Counted from the stretch's first letter, positions 16,542-25,070 are shown. The stretch: DNA of 35,133 nucleotides from RUG11894 sp964344335 (GCA_964344335.1 CAYFMW010000018.1:1-35133), one strand, 5' to 3'. The notes: generated by a model from the sequence alone, not told the origin. A program made the numbers and translations.

Positions 16542-17308
16542 TGAGTAAGACGACTGCTGTATCCAAGGTGGATCTTACAAAAGTAATGCCTTACGGCGAT
16601 ACCATGAACGACGGCCAGGTTCAGATGAGCTTTACTCTTCCCGTTCCCGACGGCGATGAAGCCTGGGAGGCTGCACGGCAGCTCGCCAGAAAGATGGGCC
16701 TCGACGAGCCCAATGTCGTATATCACAGGGATTTGGGCATAGGCTATACCTATATGATAGTCTACGGTAAGTGCACGCACAGCGTAGATTATACGAAGAT
16801 TAATGTTACAAAGGTGGAAAGCAATGTAATGGACAGAATGGAGTGCATCAAGTACATGGAGGAGCACTTCAAGAGACCTGTGGTGGTCGTGGGTGCTTCC
16901 ACCGGAACCGATGCTCATACCGTGGGAATCGACGCAATAATGAATATGAAGGGCTTCCACGGGCACTTCGGTCTTGAGCGATACACCGGAATGACGGCCA
17001 TTAACATGGGTTCTCAGGTTCCTAACGAGGAGCTGATAGCCAAGGCTATAGAGCTGAAGGCCGATGCGATACTGGTATCTCAGACCGTAACTCAGAAGGA
17101 TGTACACATAACAAACCTCACAAATATGGTCGAGCTCTGCGAAGCTGAGGGCATACGCGACAAGATTCTGTTGCTCTGCGGCGGCCCGAGAATTTCTTAC
17201 GAGCTAGCTCAGGAGCTGGGATTCGACGCCGGATTCGGACCTGAAACTTATGCCGATCATGTAGCCTCTTACATTCTGCAGGAATTGGTAGAGCGTAAGC
17301 GGGCATAG
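16541..17308 (+). CDS. kamE: Lysine 5,6-aminomutase beta subunit
   Basis: Cobalamin-binding small subunit of the mutase. The base-off/His-on motif D-x-H-x-x-G is present as DAHTVG, with the cobalt-ligand His126. Lys137 stands 11 residues later, in NMKGFHGHFG, at the place of the PLP-binding Lys of the clostridial enzyme. The Rossmann-like B12 domain continues with GSQVPNEELIAKAIELKADA and LLLCGGPRIS. At 255 residues it is intact. Tight overlap with kamD supports equal synthesis of the two subunits. Confidence 0.96.
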   Translation: MSKTTAVSKVDLTKVMPYGDTMNDGQVQMSFTLPVPDGDEAWEAARQLARKMGLDEPNVVYHRDLGIGYTYMIVYGKCTHSVDYTKINVTKVESNVMDRMECIKYMEEHFKRPVVVVGASTGTDAHTVGIDAIMNMKGFHGHFGLERYTGMTAINMGSQVPNEELIAKAIELKADAILVSQTVTQKDVHITNLTNMVELCEAEGIRDKILLLCGGPRISYELAQELGFDAGFGPETYADHVASYILQELVERKRA

Positions 17309-17328
17309 CAATATAAAGGAGTAGACAT

Positions 17329-18024
17329 ATGAAAAACAAAATGGTAACAGCTGCCGAAGCGGTGTCCGTAATCAAGGACGGCTACACGATTGCTGTCGGA
17401 GGCTTCCTGGGGACCGGTTCTCCGGAGATTCTTCTGGATGCACTTGTCGAACAGGGCACTAAGCATCTGACTTTAATCGCCAACGACGGAGGTATGCGCA
17501 ACGACAATCCCTATACGGGCGGAAGGTACAAGGGCGTCGCGAAGCTCATAGCCAACGGCCAGGTCGATCACATAATTGCCTCCCATGTCGGAGTCAATCC
17601 CGATATCTTTGCAGGGATGAGCGAGGGAACTTTGAAGTGCACGCTCGTTCCGCAGGGTTCTCTGGCGGAGAAGCTCAGAGCTGCGGGTGCGGGGCTTGGC
17701 GGGGTGCTCACGCCGACGGGTCTTGGAACTCCGGTAGAGGAGGGCAAGCGCATAATAGAGATCGAAGGTGTTGATTATCTTCTCGAGCTGCCTCTTAAGC
17801 CGAAGGTATCGCTCATAAGAGCGGACTACTGCGACAAGTTCGGAAACTTCACCATGCTCAAGGCTACGAAGACTTTTAACCATGTAATGGCTATGGCGGG
17901 AGAGATCGTAATAGTCGCCGCCGAGAAGGTCTTCGAAATAGGAGAAAAGGATCCGGACTTCTATCAGGTATCCGGAGTATATGTTGATAAAATTGTGGAA
18001 GGAGAAGAGCCATGGCAGATATAA
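17329..18024 (+). CDS. atoD: CoA-transferase subunit A (butyrate/acetoacetate type)
   Basis: Alpha subunit of a class I 3-oxoacid CoA-transferase. In lysine fermentation it transfers CoA between butyryl-CoA and acetoacetate, so that acetoacetate can be split to acetyl-CoA. Signature segments are DGYTIAVGGFLGTGSPEIL, the G-G-x-LTPTGLGTPVEEGK block, and PLKPKVSLIRADYCDKFGN. At 231 residues it is normal length. The last 13 nt overlap the beta-subunit gene. In other species the same gene is called ctfA, and acyl preference cannot be told from sequence. Confidence 0.92.
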   Translation: MKNKMVTAAEAVSVIKDGYTIAVGGFLGTGSPEILLDALVEQGTKHLTLIANDGGMRNDNPYTGGRYKGVAKLIANGQVDHIIASHVGVNPDIFAGMSEGTLKCTLVPQGSLAEKLRAAGAGLGGVLTPTGLGTPVEEGKRIIEIEGVDYLLELPLKPKVSLIRADYCDKFGNFTMLKATKTFNHVMAMAGEIVIVAAEKVFEIGEKDPDFYQVSGVYVDKIVEGEEPWQI

Positions 18025-18668
18025 GAGCAAGAATCGCCCGGAGAGCGGCTAAGGAGTTTAAGGACGGCGATATAGCCAACCTCGGCATCGGTCTTCCGAC
18101 CATGATTCCCGATTACCTTCCCGAGGATGTCAGCATTGTACTTCATTCCGAGAACGGATTTACGGGTCTTGCGGGCACGCCCGAACCCGGAGAGGAAGAC
18201 TACAGAGTTATAGACTCCGGCGGAAAGTGGGTAACAGCTGCCCCCTATGTCAATTTCTTCGGAGCTGAGGAGTCCTTTGCAATCATTCGCGGCGGACATC
18301 TCGATATGACGGTTCTGGGTGCCATGCAGGTCGACGAGGAAGCAAACCTCGCGAACTGGATTATCCCCGGGAAGAATGTCGCCGGAATGGGCGGCGCTAT
18401 GGACCTGGTTGTTGGGGCAAAGAAGGTCATCATCGCTATGACCCACACCCAGAAAGGCAATCACAAGATAATGAAGAAGTGCACTCTTCCGCTCACGGCC
18501 AAGAAGGTGGTCGACATGATCATAACGGAGATGTGCGTCATGGAGTTTATCGACGGAAAGCTTACGCTTACGGAGCTCCATCCCGACTATACGCTCGAGG
18601 ATGTGAAGGCGGCGACCGAGGCTGAGTTTGCGGTATCCCCCAATCTTAAGGGGATGGAAGAAGAATAA
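18012..18668 (+). CDS. atoA: CoA-transferase subunit B (butyrate/acetoacetate type)
   Basis: Beta subunit with the catalytic glutamate, seen in the family motif SENG (LHSENGFTG), which forms the glutamyl-CoA thioester. Other typical blocks are DIANLGIGLPTMIPDYL, RGGHLDMTVLGAMQVDEEAN and PGKNVAGMGGAMDLV. At 218 residues it is complete. It starts inside the end of the alpha-subunit gene with GGAAGGAG upstream, indicating translational coupling. Confidence 0.93.
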   Translation: MADIRARIARRAAKEFKDGDIANLGIGLPTMIPDYLPEDVSIVLHSENGFTGLAGTPEPGEEDYRVIDSGGKWVTAAPYVNFFGAEESFAIIRGGHLDMTVLGAMQVDEEANLANWIIPGKNVAGMGGAMDLVVGAKKVIIAMTHTQKGNHKIMKKCTLPLTAKKVVDMIITEMCVMEFIDGKLTLTELHPDYTLEDVKAATEAEFAVSPNLKGMEEE

Positions 18669-18687
18669 TCGCATAGCAAGAAACGGG

Positions 18688-18712
18688 TGGAGGGGGTGCC
18701 TTGCGCCCTCTC
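18688..18712 (+). other. GC-rich hairpin after the CoA-transferase genes
   Basis: An 11-bp stem including two G-T pairs (GGAGGGGGTGC / GCGCCCTCTCC) with a 3-nt loop, followed by GGTTTATTT, a weak T-rich tail. It could be a partial terminator that lowers expression of the racemase and peptidase genes, or an mRNA 3'-end stabiliser. Confidence 0.45.
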
Positions 18713-18744
18713 CGGTTTATTTAAGCGAAAGTAAGTGAGGAAAA

Positions 18745-19446
18745 TTGAAAAATATATTAGGTGTCTTGAGCGGCATGGGGCCCATGGCGGGCGCACTCTT
18801 TTATAAAAAGATAACCGAGATGACCGTCGCCGATAGGGATCAGGATCATCTGAATATAATATTAATCAGCAACGCGCAGATTCCGGACCGTTCGGCTGCC
18901 ATACTCAGCGGCGACGATGCGCCCGGCAGAGCGCTTCATGATGATTGCAAGACTCTCGAAAGCCTCGGATGCAAGGCGATATGCGCCACATGCAACACGG
19001 CTCATTATTTTCTGCATCAATTTGATGACCTTTCCATCCCCATAATTTCCATGGTCAGGGAGACCGCAAAGGAGATGGGCAGGCTTTATCGCGGAAAAAA
19101 GATTGCCTTGCTGGCAACGAACGGGACCATAGAGGTTGGGCTTTATCAAGAGGCCCTCAGGCATGAGGGAGTCGAGCCTTATATCTGCTCCGAGGAGGGC
19201 AGGAAGGCGACTATGCATCTCATCTACGATTGCATAAAGGGCGGAAAGCCTGCGGATAAGGAAAGTCTTGCGCTCATCGACGAGGAAATAAGGGCGGCCG
19301 GTTGCGCGGGAGCCTTACTCGCCTGCACGGAACTGTCCGTGATTAAAGACGAAGAAAAGCTGGACGATTATTATACGGACCCCATGGAGGTATTGGTAGC
19401 GAGAGCTATCGAATTTATGGGCAAGGAAGTTAAGAGGCCGGAATAA
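18745..19446 (+). CDS. Aspartate/glutamate racemase family protein
   Basis: Cofactor-independent racemase family with two catalytic cysteines, here Cys83 in ATCNTAH and Cys194 in ACTELS. The N-terminus (ILGVLSGMGPMAGALFYKKI) matches the aspartate racemase branch. At 233 residues it is full length. The start is TTG at 18745, with GTGAGG just upstream and no ATG alternative. It sits in the lysine operon just after the CoA-transferase genes. A role in changing the configuration of lysine, beta-lysine or a peptide-derived amino acid is possible, since KamDE also accepts D-lysine, but the family most often acts on Asp or Glu, so the substrate is unknown. Confidence 0.88.
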   Translation: MKNILGVLSGMGPMAGALFYKKITEMTVADRDQDHLNIILISNAQIPDRSAAILSGDDAPGRALHDDCKTLESLGCKAICATCNTAHYFLHQFDDLSIPIISMVRETAKEMGRLYRGKKIALLATNGTIEVGLYQEALRHEGVEPYICSEEGRKATMHLIYDCIKGGKPADKESLALIDEEIRAAGCAGALLACTELSVIKDEEKLDDYYTDPMEVLVARAIEFMGKEVKRPE

Positions 19447-19455
19447 GAGGGAGAT

Positions 19456-20499
19456 ATGGGACTCGCAAAGGACTGCAGTATAAATTTACATTCAAAGTAC
19501 AGAAAAGGTGTGCGAAATCTCATAACGGATGTCGCGGGCGTTCGTGTGGGTCATGTTACGATTAAGAGCGAGGACCACAATGTAAACACAGGAGTTACCG
19601 CGCTTATGCCGGCCCCGGACAATATCTTCCGCAGGAAGATGTTCGCCGCGTCTTCGATAATCAACGGATTCGGAAAGAGCGTCGGCCTCGTTCAGATGGA
19701 AGAGCTCGGGACGCTTGAGTCGCCGATAATAATGACCAACACTCTCTCCGTGGGTACAGCGCTGACGGCGAGCGTAAAATATATGCTCGAACAGAACCCC
19801 GAGATAGGTATCGAAACGGGTACGGTCAACTGCGTCGTAACCGAGTGCAACGACGGCGAGCTCAACGATATACGCGGGCTTCATGTCCGCGAAGAGCATG
19901 TTAGACAGGCAATCGATAATGCCGGCGAAATCTTCGAGGAAGGTGCGGTCGGCGCGGGCACGGGCATGGAGATGATGGGTCTTTCGGGCGGAATAGGCTC
20001 CGCATCGAGGCTCGTCGAGATAGGAGGCAAAGATTACACGATAGGCGCGATAGCCCTGACGAATTACGGCTCGAGCGACGGGCTAATCATCGGAGGAGAC
20101 TATATCGGCAGGCGGATTAAGGCCGAGCGCATCAAAGAGGACAAGGGTTCCTGTATAATAGTAATCGCGACCGACATCCCGATGATCTGTAGGCAGCTCA
20201 AGAGGCTCGCAAACAGGGCGGCTCATGCTTTGGCTTTAAGCGGTTCCTACTCGGGCAACGGCAGCGGCGATATAGCCATAGCATTTTCGACCGCAAACAG
20301 GATAGAACATTTTAACGAAGAAAAGTTTAAGAACATCGATATGATCTACGACGACGAGCTTTCGCCTGTCTTTGCGGCGGGCGTCGAGGCTGTCGAGGAG
20401 GCCCTCATAAGTTCTATCTACCATGCAGACAGCATGCCGGGCGTTCGCGGAAGGCAGGAGAAGTGTCTGCGGGATTATATGCATTTATATAAAGGATAG
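19456..20499 (+). CDS. P1 family peptidase (DmpA/beta-aminopeptidase-like)
   Basis: An N-terminal-nucleophile hydrolase of the DmpA/BapA family (peptidase S58). These are made as a precursor and cut themselves before a Ser, which becomes the nucleophile. Here the site is GLSGGIG-S, with Ser182 as nucleophile. Other family blocks are ITDVAGVRVGHVTI, GAVGAGTGMEMMG, GSGDIAIAFSTANR and a C-terminal AAGVEAVEEALISS. At 347 residues it is normal. Some members release N-terminal beta-amino acids from peptides, others D- or L-residues. Nine nt separate it from the racemase, with GAGGGAG before ATG. The beta-amino-acid context makes beta-peptides an attractive but unproven substrate. Confidence 0.88.
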   Translation: MGLAKDCSINLHSKYRKGVRNLITDVAGVRVGHVTIKSEDHNVNTGVTALMPAPDNIFRRKMFAASSIINGFGKSVGLVQMEELGTLESPIIMTNTLSVGTALTASVKYMLEQNPEIGIETGTVNCVVTECNDGELNDIRGLHVREEHVRQAIDNAGEIFEEGAVGAGTGMEMMGLSGGIGSASRLVEIGGKDYTIGAIALTNYGSSDGLIIGGDYIGRRIKAERIKEDKGSCIIVIATDIPMICRQLKRLANRAAHALALSGSYSGNGSGDIAIAFSTANRIEHFNEEKFKNIDMIYDDELSPVFAAGVEAVEEALISSIYHADSMPGVRGRQEKCLRDYMHLYKG

Positions 20500-20528
20500 A
20501 TTAGTTATCGCAAAGAGAGGAAAACAAT

Positions 20529-22136
20529 ATGAAGAAGACTACTGCAACTATTAGAAGCTTTGCCGCTATGTTGCTCTGCCTGGTCATGATCGCCGGCCTG
20601 GCTGCCTGCGGCAAAAAGGAGAGCGCTCAGGAGCCCGCTCCGAGTCCGGCGCCGGATAATGTTCCGGAAGTTATTGAGCCGGCGAAACTTGAAGGTAACC
20701 TTCTAAAGATTACCACCGAGGCCGATTTTGAGGCCGGAGCGGAGAAGAACGATATTCAAATTGTCGGCGATATAGGCGACGGTGCCATAATGCTCGCGGA
20801 AGGCGCCACGGAAGGCACTTTCATCTCTGCCGAATACAATACGGAAGACTTTTATCGCATGGTGGCCTGCTGGAACGCGGCGATATACGACGGAGGAAGC
20901 GTCGAAATCTGGGCCAAGGCATACACCAACGGAGCCTGGACGGATTGGCTTACCTGGGGAGAATTCTCGCCCTTCGATCAGAATCGCGGAACGAGCCAGA
21001 ACAAGAAAACGGACGGAGCCAAGGTGGATGTGGACATATTCATCTGCACAAAGGCCACTGCAAGCAAGGTTCAGATGAAGGCCGTGCTGCGCAGAGACTC
21101 CGCACAGGTAAAGAGCCCCGTGCTTCGCGCTATGACGATGACCTTCGACGGCGGCAATATGGTCGCGACCTACGCTGAGGAGCCCCTCGCAACTTTACCC
21201 GACAAGGTGTATAACGCTGCGCCCGCCTATTCTCAGGGCGTAAGGCATCCGGCGGTCTCCGGCAGCATCTGTAGCCCTACGACGATGACCGTGATGATGA
21301 ACAGCCGCGTGCCCGAGCTCGATCTGCTGCCCGAAGAATATGCGCTTAACATCAGGGATGTCGGAAACAACATGTTCGGAAACTGGGCCTTTACCGTGGC
21401 GGGAGCCGGTCTATACGGCTTTGAAGCCTACTGCCAGTATGCCGATGTCAACATCCTTCTTCAGGAGCTCGCCAAGGGTCACAGCGTGGGACTCTCGGTG
21501 GCTTATTCGCCCAAGACCGGCGACGGCTATAACAAGCTGGACGGCTCATACGGACCGACCGGCGGGCACCTCATAACCCTGATAGGTTACGATTATGAAG
21601 GCGAAGTAAATGAAGATAATCTCTACTTCTACAGCAGCGACTCCTATTCCGCGGACGACACAACATCTTATCACCGCTACAGCTGGCCGCAGCTTAAGAG
21701 ATGCTGGGAGAGAAGGCTCGCCTACATAATACCGTCCATGGAGCAGGAGGTTACGGGTGAGCTCGCGCAGGGCGTAATCCGCGTCGAAAGCGAAATGGTT
21801 AAGACGGCGGACGGCAACTGGATGCCCAAGCCAAAGGACGGAAGCGAGTTCGACGCCGCACGCTTTAAGAATAGCAACTCCCTCGTCGGTTATACGGTGG
21901 AGGGCGTCTTTAAGGATATGAGCGGAGGCGGAGAGGCCACGAATGCTTCGGTAGTCTACGAAAACCCGATGCAGGTGACCGCAAACAACAAATTCGCATA
22001 TGACATCGTCAACGAGGACGGCTCGGTTAAGCTCGACCCTGCCGCGGCTTACGAGAAATTCGAGGTCGAAGGCGGAACCATAACGGTCTACTTCTTTACC
22101 GACTACGGATATTGCTACATAGGGACGATAAATTAA
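20529..22136 (+). CDS. Lipoprotein with C39-like cysteine peptidase domain
   Basis: A 535-residue surface lipoprotein. The signal peptide ends in the lipobox LAAC with Cys27, followed by a Pro-rich linker (EPAPSPAPDN). Residues about 60-215 form a beta-rich domain of unknown role. A C39-like (C39_2) peptidase core follows with Cys248 in SICSPTT, His347 in GGHLITLIGYD and a downstream Asp371 as a likely triad. The last 120 residues hold another unassigned beta-rich region. It may process extracellular peptides that feed the lysine pathway, since it lies 29 nt after the P1 peptidase and before the operon terminator. That link is inference. Confidence 0.85.
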   Translation: MKKTTATIRSFAAMLLCLVMIAGLAACGKKESAQEPAPSPAPDNVPEVIEPAKLEGNLLKITTEADFEAGAEKNDIQIVGDIGDGAIMLAEGATEGTFISAEYNTEDFYRMVACWNAAIYDGGSVEIWAKAYTNGAWTDWLTWGEFSPFDQNRGTSQNKKTDGAKVDVDIFICTKATASKVQMKAVLRRDSAQVKSPVLRAMTMTFDGGNMVATYAEEPLATLPDKVYNAAPAYSQGVRHPAVSGSICSPTTMTVMMNSRVPELDLLPEEYALNIRDVGNNMFGNWAFTVAGAGLYGFEAYCQYADVNILLQELAKGHSVGLSVAYSPKTGDGYNKLDGSYGPTGGHLITLIGYDYEGEVNEDNLYFYSSDSYSADDTTSYHRYSWPQLKRCWERRLAYIIPSMEQEVTGELAQGVIRVESEMVKTADGNWMPKPKDGSEFDAARFKNSNSLVGYTVEGVFKDMSGGGEATNASVVYENPMQVTANNKFAYDIVNEDGSVKLDPAAAYEKFEVEGGTITVYFFTDYGYCYIGTIN

Positions 22137-22164
22137 ATCGAGAACTGAATTAATGTATTCAAAA

Positions 22165-22200
22165 AGGCCGGGGAGTTAAAACTCCCCGGCCTCTGTTTTT
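22165..22200 (+). terminator. Strong intrinsic terminator at the end of the lysine operon
   Basis: Perfect 11-bp stem AGGCCGGGGAG / CTCCCCGGCCT with loop TTAAAA, then CTGTTTTT. The minus strand has an AAAAA-complement T run as well, so it also ends the convergent alaX transcript. Confidence 0.95.
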
Positions 22201-23417
22201 CAGCGGAACTCTTCCTTTAATTTATCGATGAATTTGTTTGCGTCCTCCCCGCTTTGGAATATAGCTCTTGCAATCTGCCGGTTTCCTCCGCCCTTTCCTC
22301 CGAAGAGCTTTGCAAAATTACTTACGAGCTTGCCAGCATCGGGCTCTCCGGGGCTTGCTATCACCACTGTGCGGTCTCTTTCGCTTAGGAGGGCGAGCGG
22401 CGCGACGAGCGAATCTTTAAGCCGGCTAGCCATGGCCTGAAGATCGTTCGCGCTTTGAAGTTCGTAAGTGAATGCTTCGAAAGTTCCGGAGCCGGAGTCA
22501 AGAGCCTTTCGCAGCTTTTCTTCTTCCTTCTTTGCAATTGCGCCCCTCAGCTCGGCGAGCTCCCTTCTTATTTCTTCGTTTTTTAAATCGTTTATTTTAT
22601 CCCTTTCGATAAGCTCCGCGAGCTCACAGGAGTATTTCTTTGCCAGAGCGGACGCGGCATCCGAGCGCCGGATATATTCTTCCAGTGCAAAGCGCCCGGC
22701 TTTGATGGTAAGTCGGGTCATGCCCTTGTAGGCTTCCGCTTTCAGCACGGATATGAGCCCTACGCTTCCGGTCTGCATAGGATGTGTGCCGCAGCAGGCG
22801 CAGCAATCCACGGGGTTTTCCTTATCGCCTATCAGCACCACGGAAACATCGCCTTCGACGAAGTCGGCAAGCTTGCGCACGGGAAGCTTTTCTGCGTCCT
22901 CTCTGCTTCCGCAGTATAAAATTCTGACGGGAAGGTTTTCCCAGATTATCTCGTTGGAAGCAATTTCCGCTTCGCGGATTTGTTCGTCCGTAAGCGGCCT
23001 GCCCTCAGGCGCAGCCATATCTATGGTCATATAGTCGCTGCCCATGTGAAAACCGCGGTTCTCGACGCCGAAGAGCTCGTGAAAGCGTCCCGAGAGTATA
23101 TGCTCTCCGCAGTGCATCTGCATGTGGCCGAAGCGCCTCTTCCAGTCTATGCGCCCGCAGACTCTCTGCCCGGGCTTGAAATCCCCCTCTCTTTCGAGAG
23201 TATGCCAGATATCTCCGCTATCCGCGTCCTCTTGGACATCTACGACCTTAACTTCGTCCAGAAAGCCCCGATCGGCGGGCTGTCCTCCGCCTTCGGGGAA
23301 GAAGACGCTGTGGTCGAGCGCAATTTGCATTTTTCCGCCGTGCATCCGTACAGCCGTCACCTCGGCATCCATCTCCTTGAGATACGCATCATTTTGAAAT
23401 AATTTTTCCGTGGCCAT
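22200..23417 (-). CDS. alaX: Alanyl-tRNA editing protein, AlaX-L type
   Basis: Stand-alone homologue of the editing domain of alanyl-tRNA synthetase, which hydrolyses tRNA-Ala mischarged with Ser or Gly. The N-terminal part has FPEGGGQPADRG, a form of the SGGQPxDxG motif. The zinc/catalytic site is His98 and His102 in HMQMHCGEH, with Cys208 and His212 in CCGTH. A coiled-coil linker (about 265-310) leads to a C-terminal DHHA1 domain (ending GGKGGGNRQIARA), which makes this the long AlaX form. At 405 residues it is complete. I chose ATG at 23417, with AGAGGG 6 nt upstream. An ATG at 23441 would add eight residues. Confidence 0.9.
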   Translation of the reverse strand: MATEKLFQNDAYLKEMDAEVTAVRMHGGKMQIALDHSVFFPEGGGQPADRGFLDEVKVVDVQEDADSGDIWHTLEREGDFKPGQRVCGRIDWKRRFGHMQMHCGEHILSGRFHELFGVENRGFHMGSDYMTIDMAAPEGRPLTDEQIREAEIASNEIIWENLPVRILYCGSREDAEKLPVRKLADFVEGDVSVVLIGDKENPVDCCACCGTHPMQTGSVGLISVLKAEAYKGMTRLTIKAGRFALEEYIRRSDAASALAKKYSCELAELIERDKINDLKNEEIRRELAELRGAIAKKEEEKLRKALDSGSGTFEAFTYELQSANDLQAMASRLKDSLVAPLALLSERDRTVVIASPGEPDAGKLVSNFAKLFGGKGGGNRQIARAIFQSGEDANKFIDKLKEEFR

Positions 23418-23766
23418 GTTGAGCCCTCTTTCTTTTGTCATTACGATTCTGTTCCGTTAAGATTGGGAAGATTATAGCATAGGAGCGAAATAATTTCAGC
23501 TGAGATAATGGTAGAAAATGGTGAAAAACTCGCAAAGCTATATGAAATGAAGCTTTGTAAAAAAATACCTTACGATTAGTTGCAAAACTGTTGAAAACTT
23601 CTCGCTTGACGAAATTTTGAACTCGGGAATCCCTTGGAATTAAAGGCCTGTAGCCCTTTTCACTTTTCAACAGCCCCATGTTGATAAGTTGAAGAAAACA
23701 ATTAGGAATTAAATGTAAATAGGCCGCCAAGCCGAAGTTTTCAAGCTTTGATTGCCTGTTGATAAA

Positions 23767-23778
23767 TGTTCGCGAACA
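23767..23778. repeat. 12-bp perfect palindrome TGTTCGCGAACA
   Basis: Identical on both strands and surrounded by AT-rich DNA, as expected for a dimer-binding operator. It does not have the half-site order of the Firmicute LexA box. No regulator can be assigned. Confidence 0.4.
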
Positions 23779-23877
23779 AAAATAAAAGTTTACATAATGC
23801 AAATTGTGTATCCGAATATAACAGAATTTTTTACGGAATTGTAAAGCCGATGTAAAATACTCAGTGTTTTTACTTGC

Positions 23878-23920
23878 CCGGGCTTTGTAAAGTCCGTTTT
23901 AAGATTTTACAAAGCCCCGG
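23878..23920. repeat. Long inverted repeat CCGGGCTTTGTAAA
   Basis: Left arm 23878-23891 and right arm 23906-23920 are complementary except for one extra C in the right arm, with a 14-nt loop. Neither side is followed by a T run, so it is not an ordinary terminator. It may be an RNA structure or a protein-binding repeat. Confidence 0.6.
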
Positions 23921-24110
23921 TTTAAGCGAATTTATCCTCGCATCTAAAATTGGAAATATTGAATGTAATTGAATTGATGGAGAGCCGACTTTCACGGGAA
24001 ATATTAAGAAAACAGCTATCTGTTTTATTAAATTAAACAATTTTTAAATTTGATAGATGCCAAAGTCGATGATAACCTTTACAGTAGAAAAAAGTAACAA
24101 ACTAATCTAA

Positions 24111-24138
24111 TTGATATAGTGATTTGCAAAAGTATTAA
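24111..24138 (+). promoter_or_regulatory. Likely promoter of the symporter remnant
   Basis: TTGATA (24111-24116) and TATTAA (24133-24138) separated by 16 nt, about 60 nt before the ATG at 24197. An AGGAGG ribosome site (about 24182-24187) is also intact although the gene is broken. Confidence 0.5.
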
Positions 24139-24196
24139 AACAATGGGGAGAATTTAAAGTAAGCTGTTTCTAACATATTAAGAGGAGGTCTTAGTC

Positions 24197-25070
24197 ATGG
24201 AACAATTACAAGCGATTCTTGACTCTATTAATGACATCTTATGGAGCAATGCTTTAATCATTCTGCTTTTAGCATCCGGAGTCTATTATACGATCAGATT
24301 AAACTTTGCTCAGTTCACAAAAATTCCGCTCATGATAAAGTACATGTTCGAGGAGAACACATCGGGAACCGGTAGAACTCCCTTCCAGGCATTTGCTTTA
24401 ACATTATCTACCCGAGTAGGAACCGGAAATATCGCGGGCGTCGCCACCGCCATCGCTTTGGGCTTCTGCACTCCGGGCGTTATTGCTCTAATTGTTAAGA
24501 GCGCTTTCGGCATGGAGGCTATCTACGGTGCAATTCTCGGAAAGACCGTCATCTGGGGAGTTAAGAGGGGAATTTACTCAAACGAAGCGGGTATGGGAAC
24601 TTCTTCTCAGGCATCTTCGACGCCTTATGTATCCCACCCCGTAAAGCAGGGATTGGTTCAGTCGTTCTCGGTTTATATAGACACAATTTTCGTGTGCAGT
24701 GCGACAGCTTTCATCATCCTGCTTACAGGAATGTACAATGTCGAGGGCATTGTTGAAAACCTTCCCGGCGTTCAGGCGGGACCTGCCTTCGTACAGCACG
24801 GACTGGATACTTCTTTGGCCGGATTCGGTTCACCGTTCCTAGCCATTGCGATGTTCTTCTTCGCGTCCCTCCTCTCTGGCATGGGCCCTGGGCGATGTGG
24901 GAATGGGCGTTCTGTCCTGGTTCAACCTGATTGCAATGCTGCTTCTTAGCGGCGGTGCCATTAAGGCATATAAAGACTTTATCGAGCAGTATAATGCTAC
25001 GGGAGATGCAACCTTCCATCCCAAGAAATTAGGAATCAAGAACACTGACGACGATGTTTGGGAAGGTTAA
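24197..25070 (+). pseudogene. Alanine/glycine:cation symporter (AGCS), twice-deleted pseudogene
   Basis: The start is normal: a membrane helix, then GVYYTIRLNFAQFTKIP and TPFQAFALTLSTRVGTGNIA followed by GVATAIALG, the sodium:alanine symporter signature. Right after ALG the sequence jumps to FCTPGVIALIVKSAFGMEAI and RGIYSNEAGMGTSSQAS, which in intact AGCS proteins lie well over 100 residues later. A second loss, with a frameshift, follows FLAIAMFFFA (about 24868): the next matching block, SLAWALGDVGMGVLSWFNLI, is in another frame and runs to the usual C-terminus and stop at 25070. Intact proteins have about 450-500 residues, and about 290 codons remain. Loss of several transmembrane helices means no transport. 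Confidence 0.85.

Larger units (their letters stand above)
23442..24196 (+). other. 755-nt AT-rich non-coding region with repeats
   Basis: No convincing gene on either strand. It holds several copies of the word TTGTAAA (near 23555, 23839, 23884, and inverted near 23906), a long hairpin (23878-23920), a perfect palindrome (23767-23778), and at its right end the likely promoter and GGAGG site of the broken symporter gene. I looked for the conserved cores of glycine and lysine riboswitches and saw neither. Confidence 0.55.

Noticed and set aside
23767..23778. LexA (SOS) box
   Set aside because: The palindrome is TGTTCGCGAACA. The Firmicute LexA box has GAAC before GTTC with a 4-nt centre, so the half-sites are in the wrong order.
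23389..23802. Minus-strand frame of 137 codons in the long intergenic region
   Set aside because: It overlaps the start of alaX, has odd composition, no ribosome site and no known motif.
23878..23920. Intrinsic terminator
   Set aside because: The hairpin is strong but no T run follows on either strand.
23960..24190. Glycine or lysine riboswitch before the symporter remnant
   Set aside because: A GGAGAG word occurs near 23979, but the conserved cores of either class are not present.
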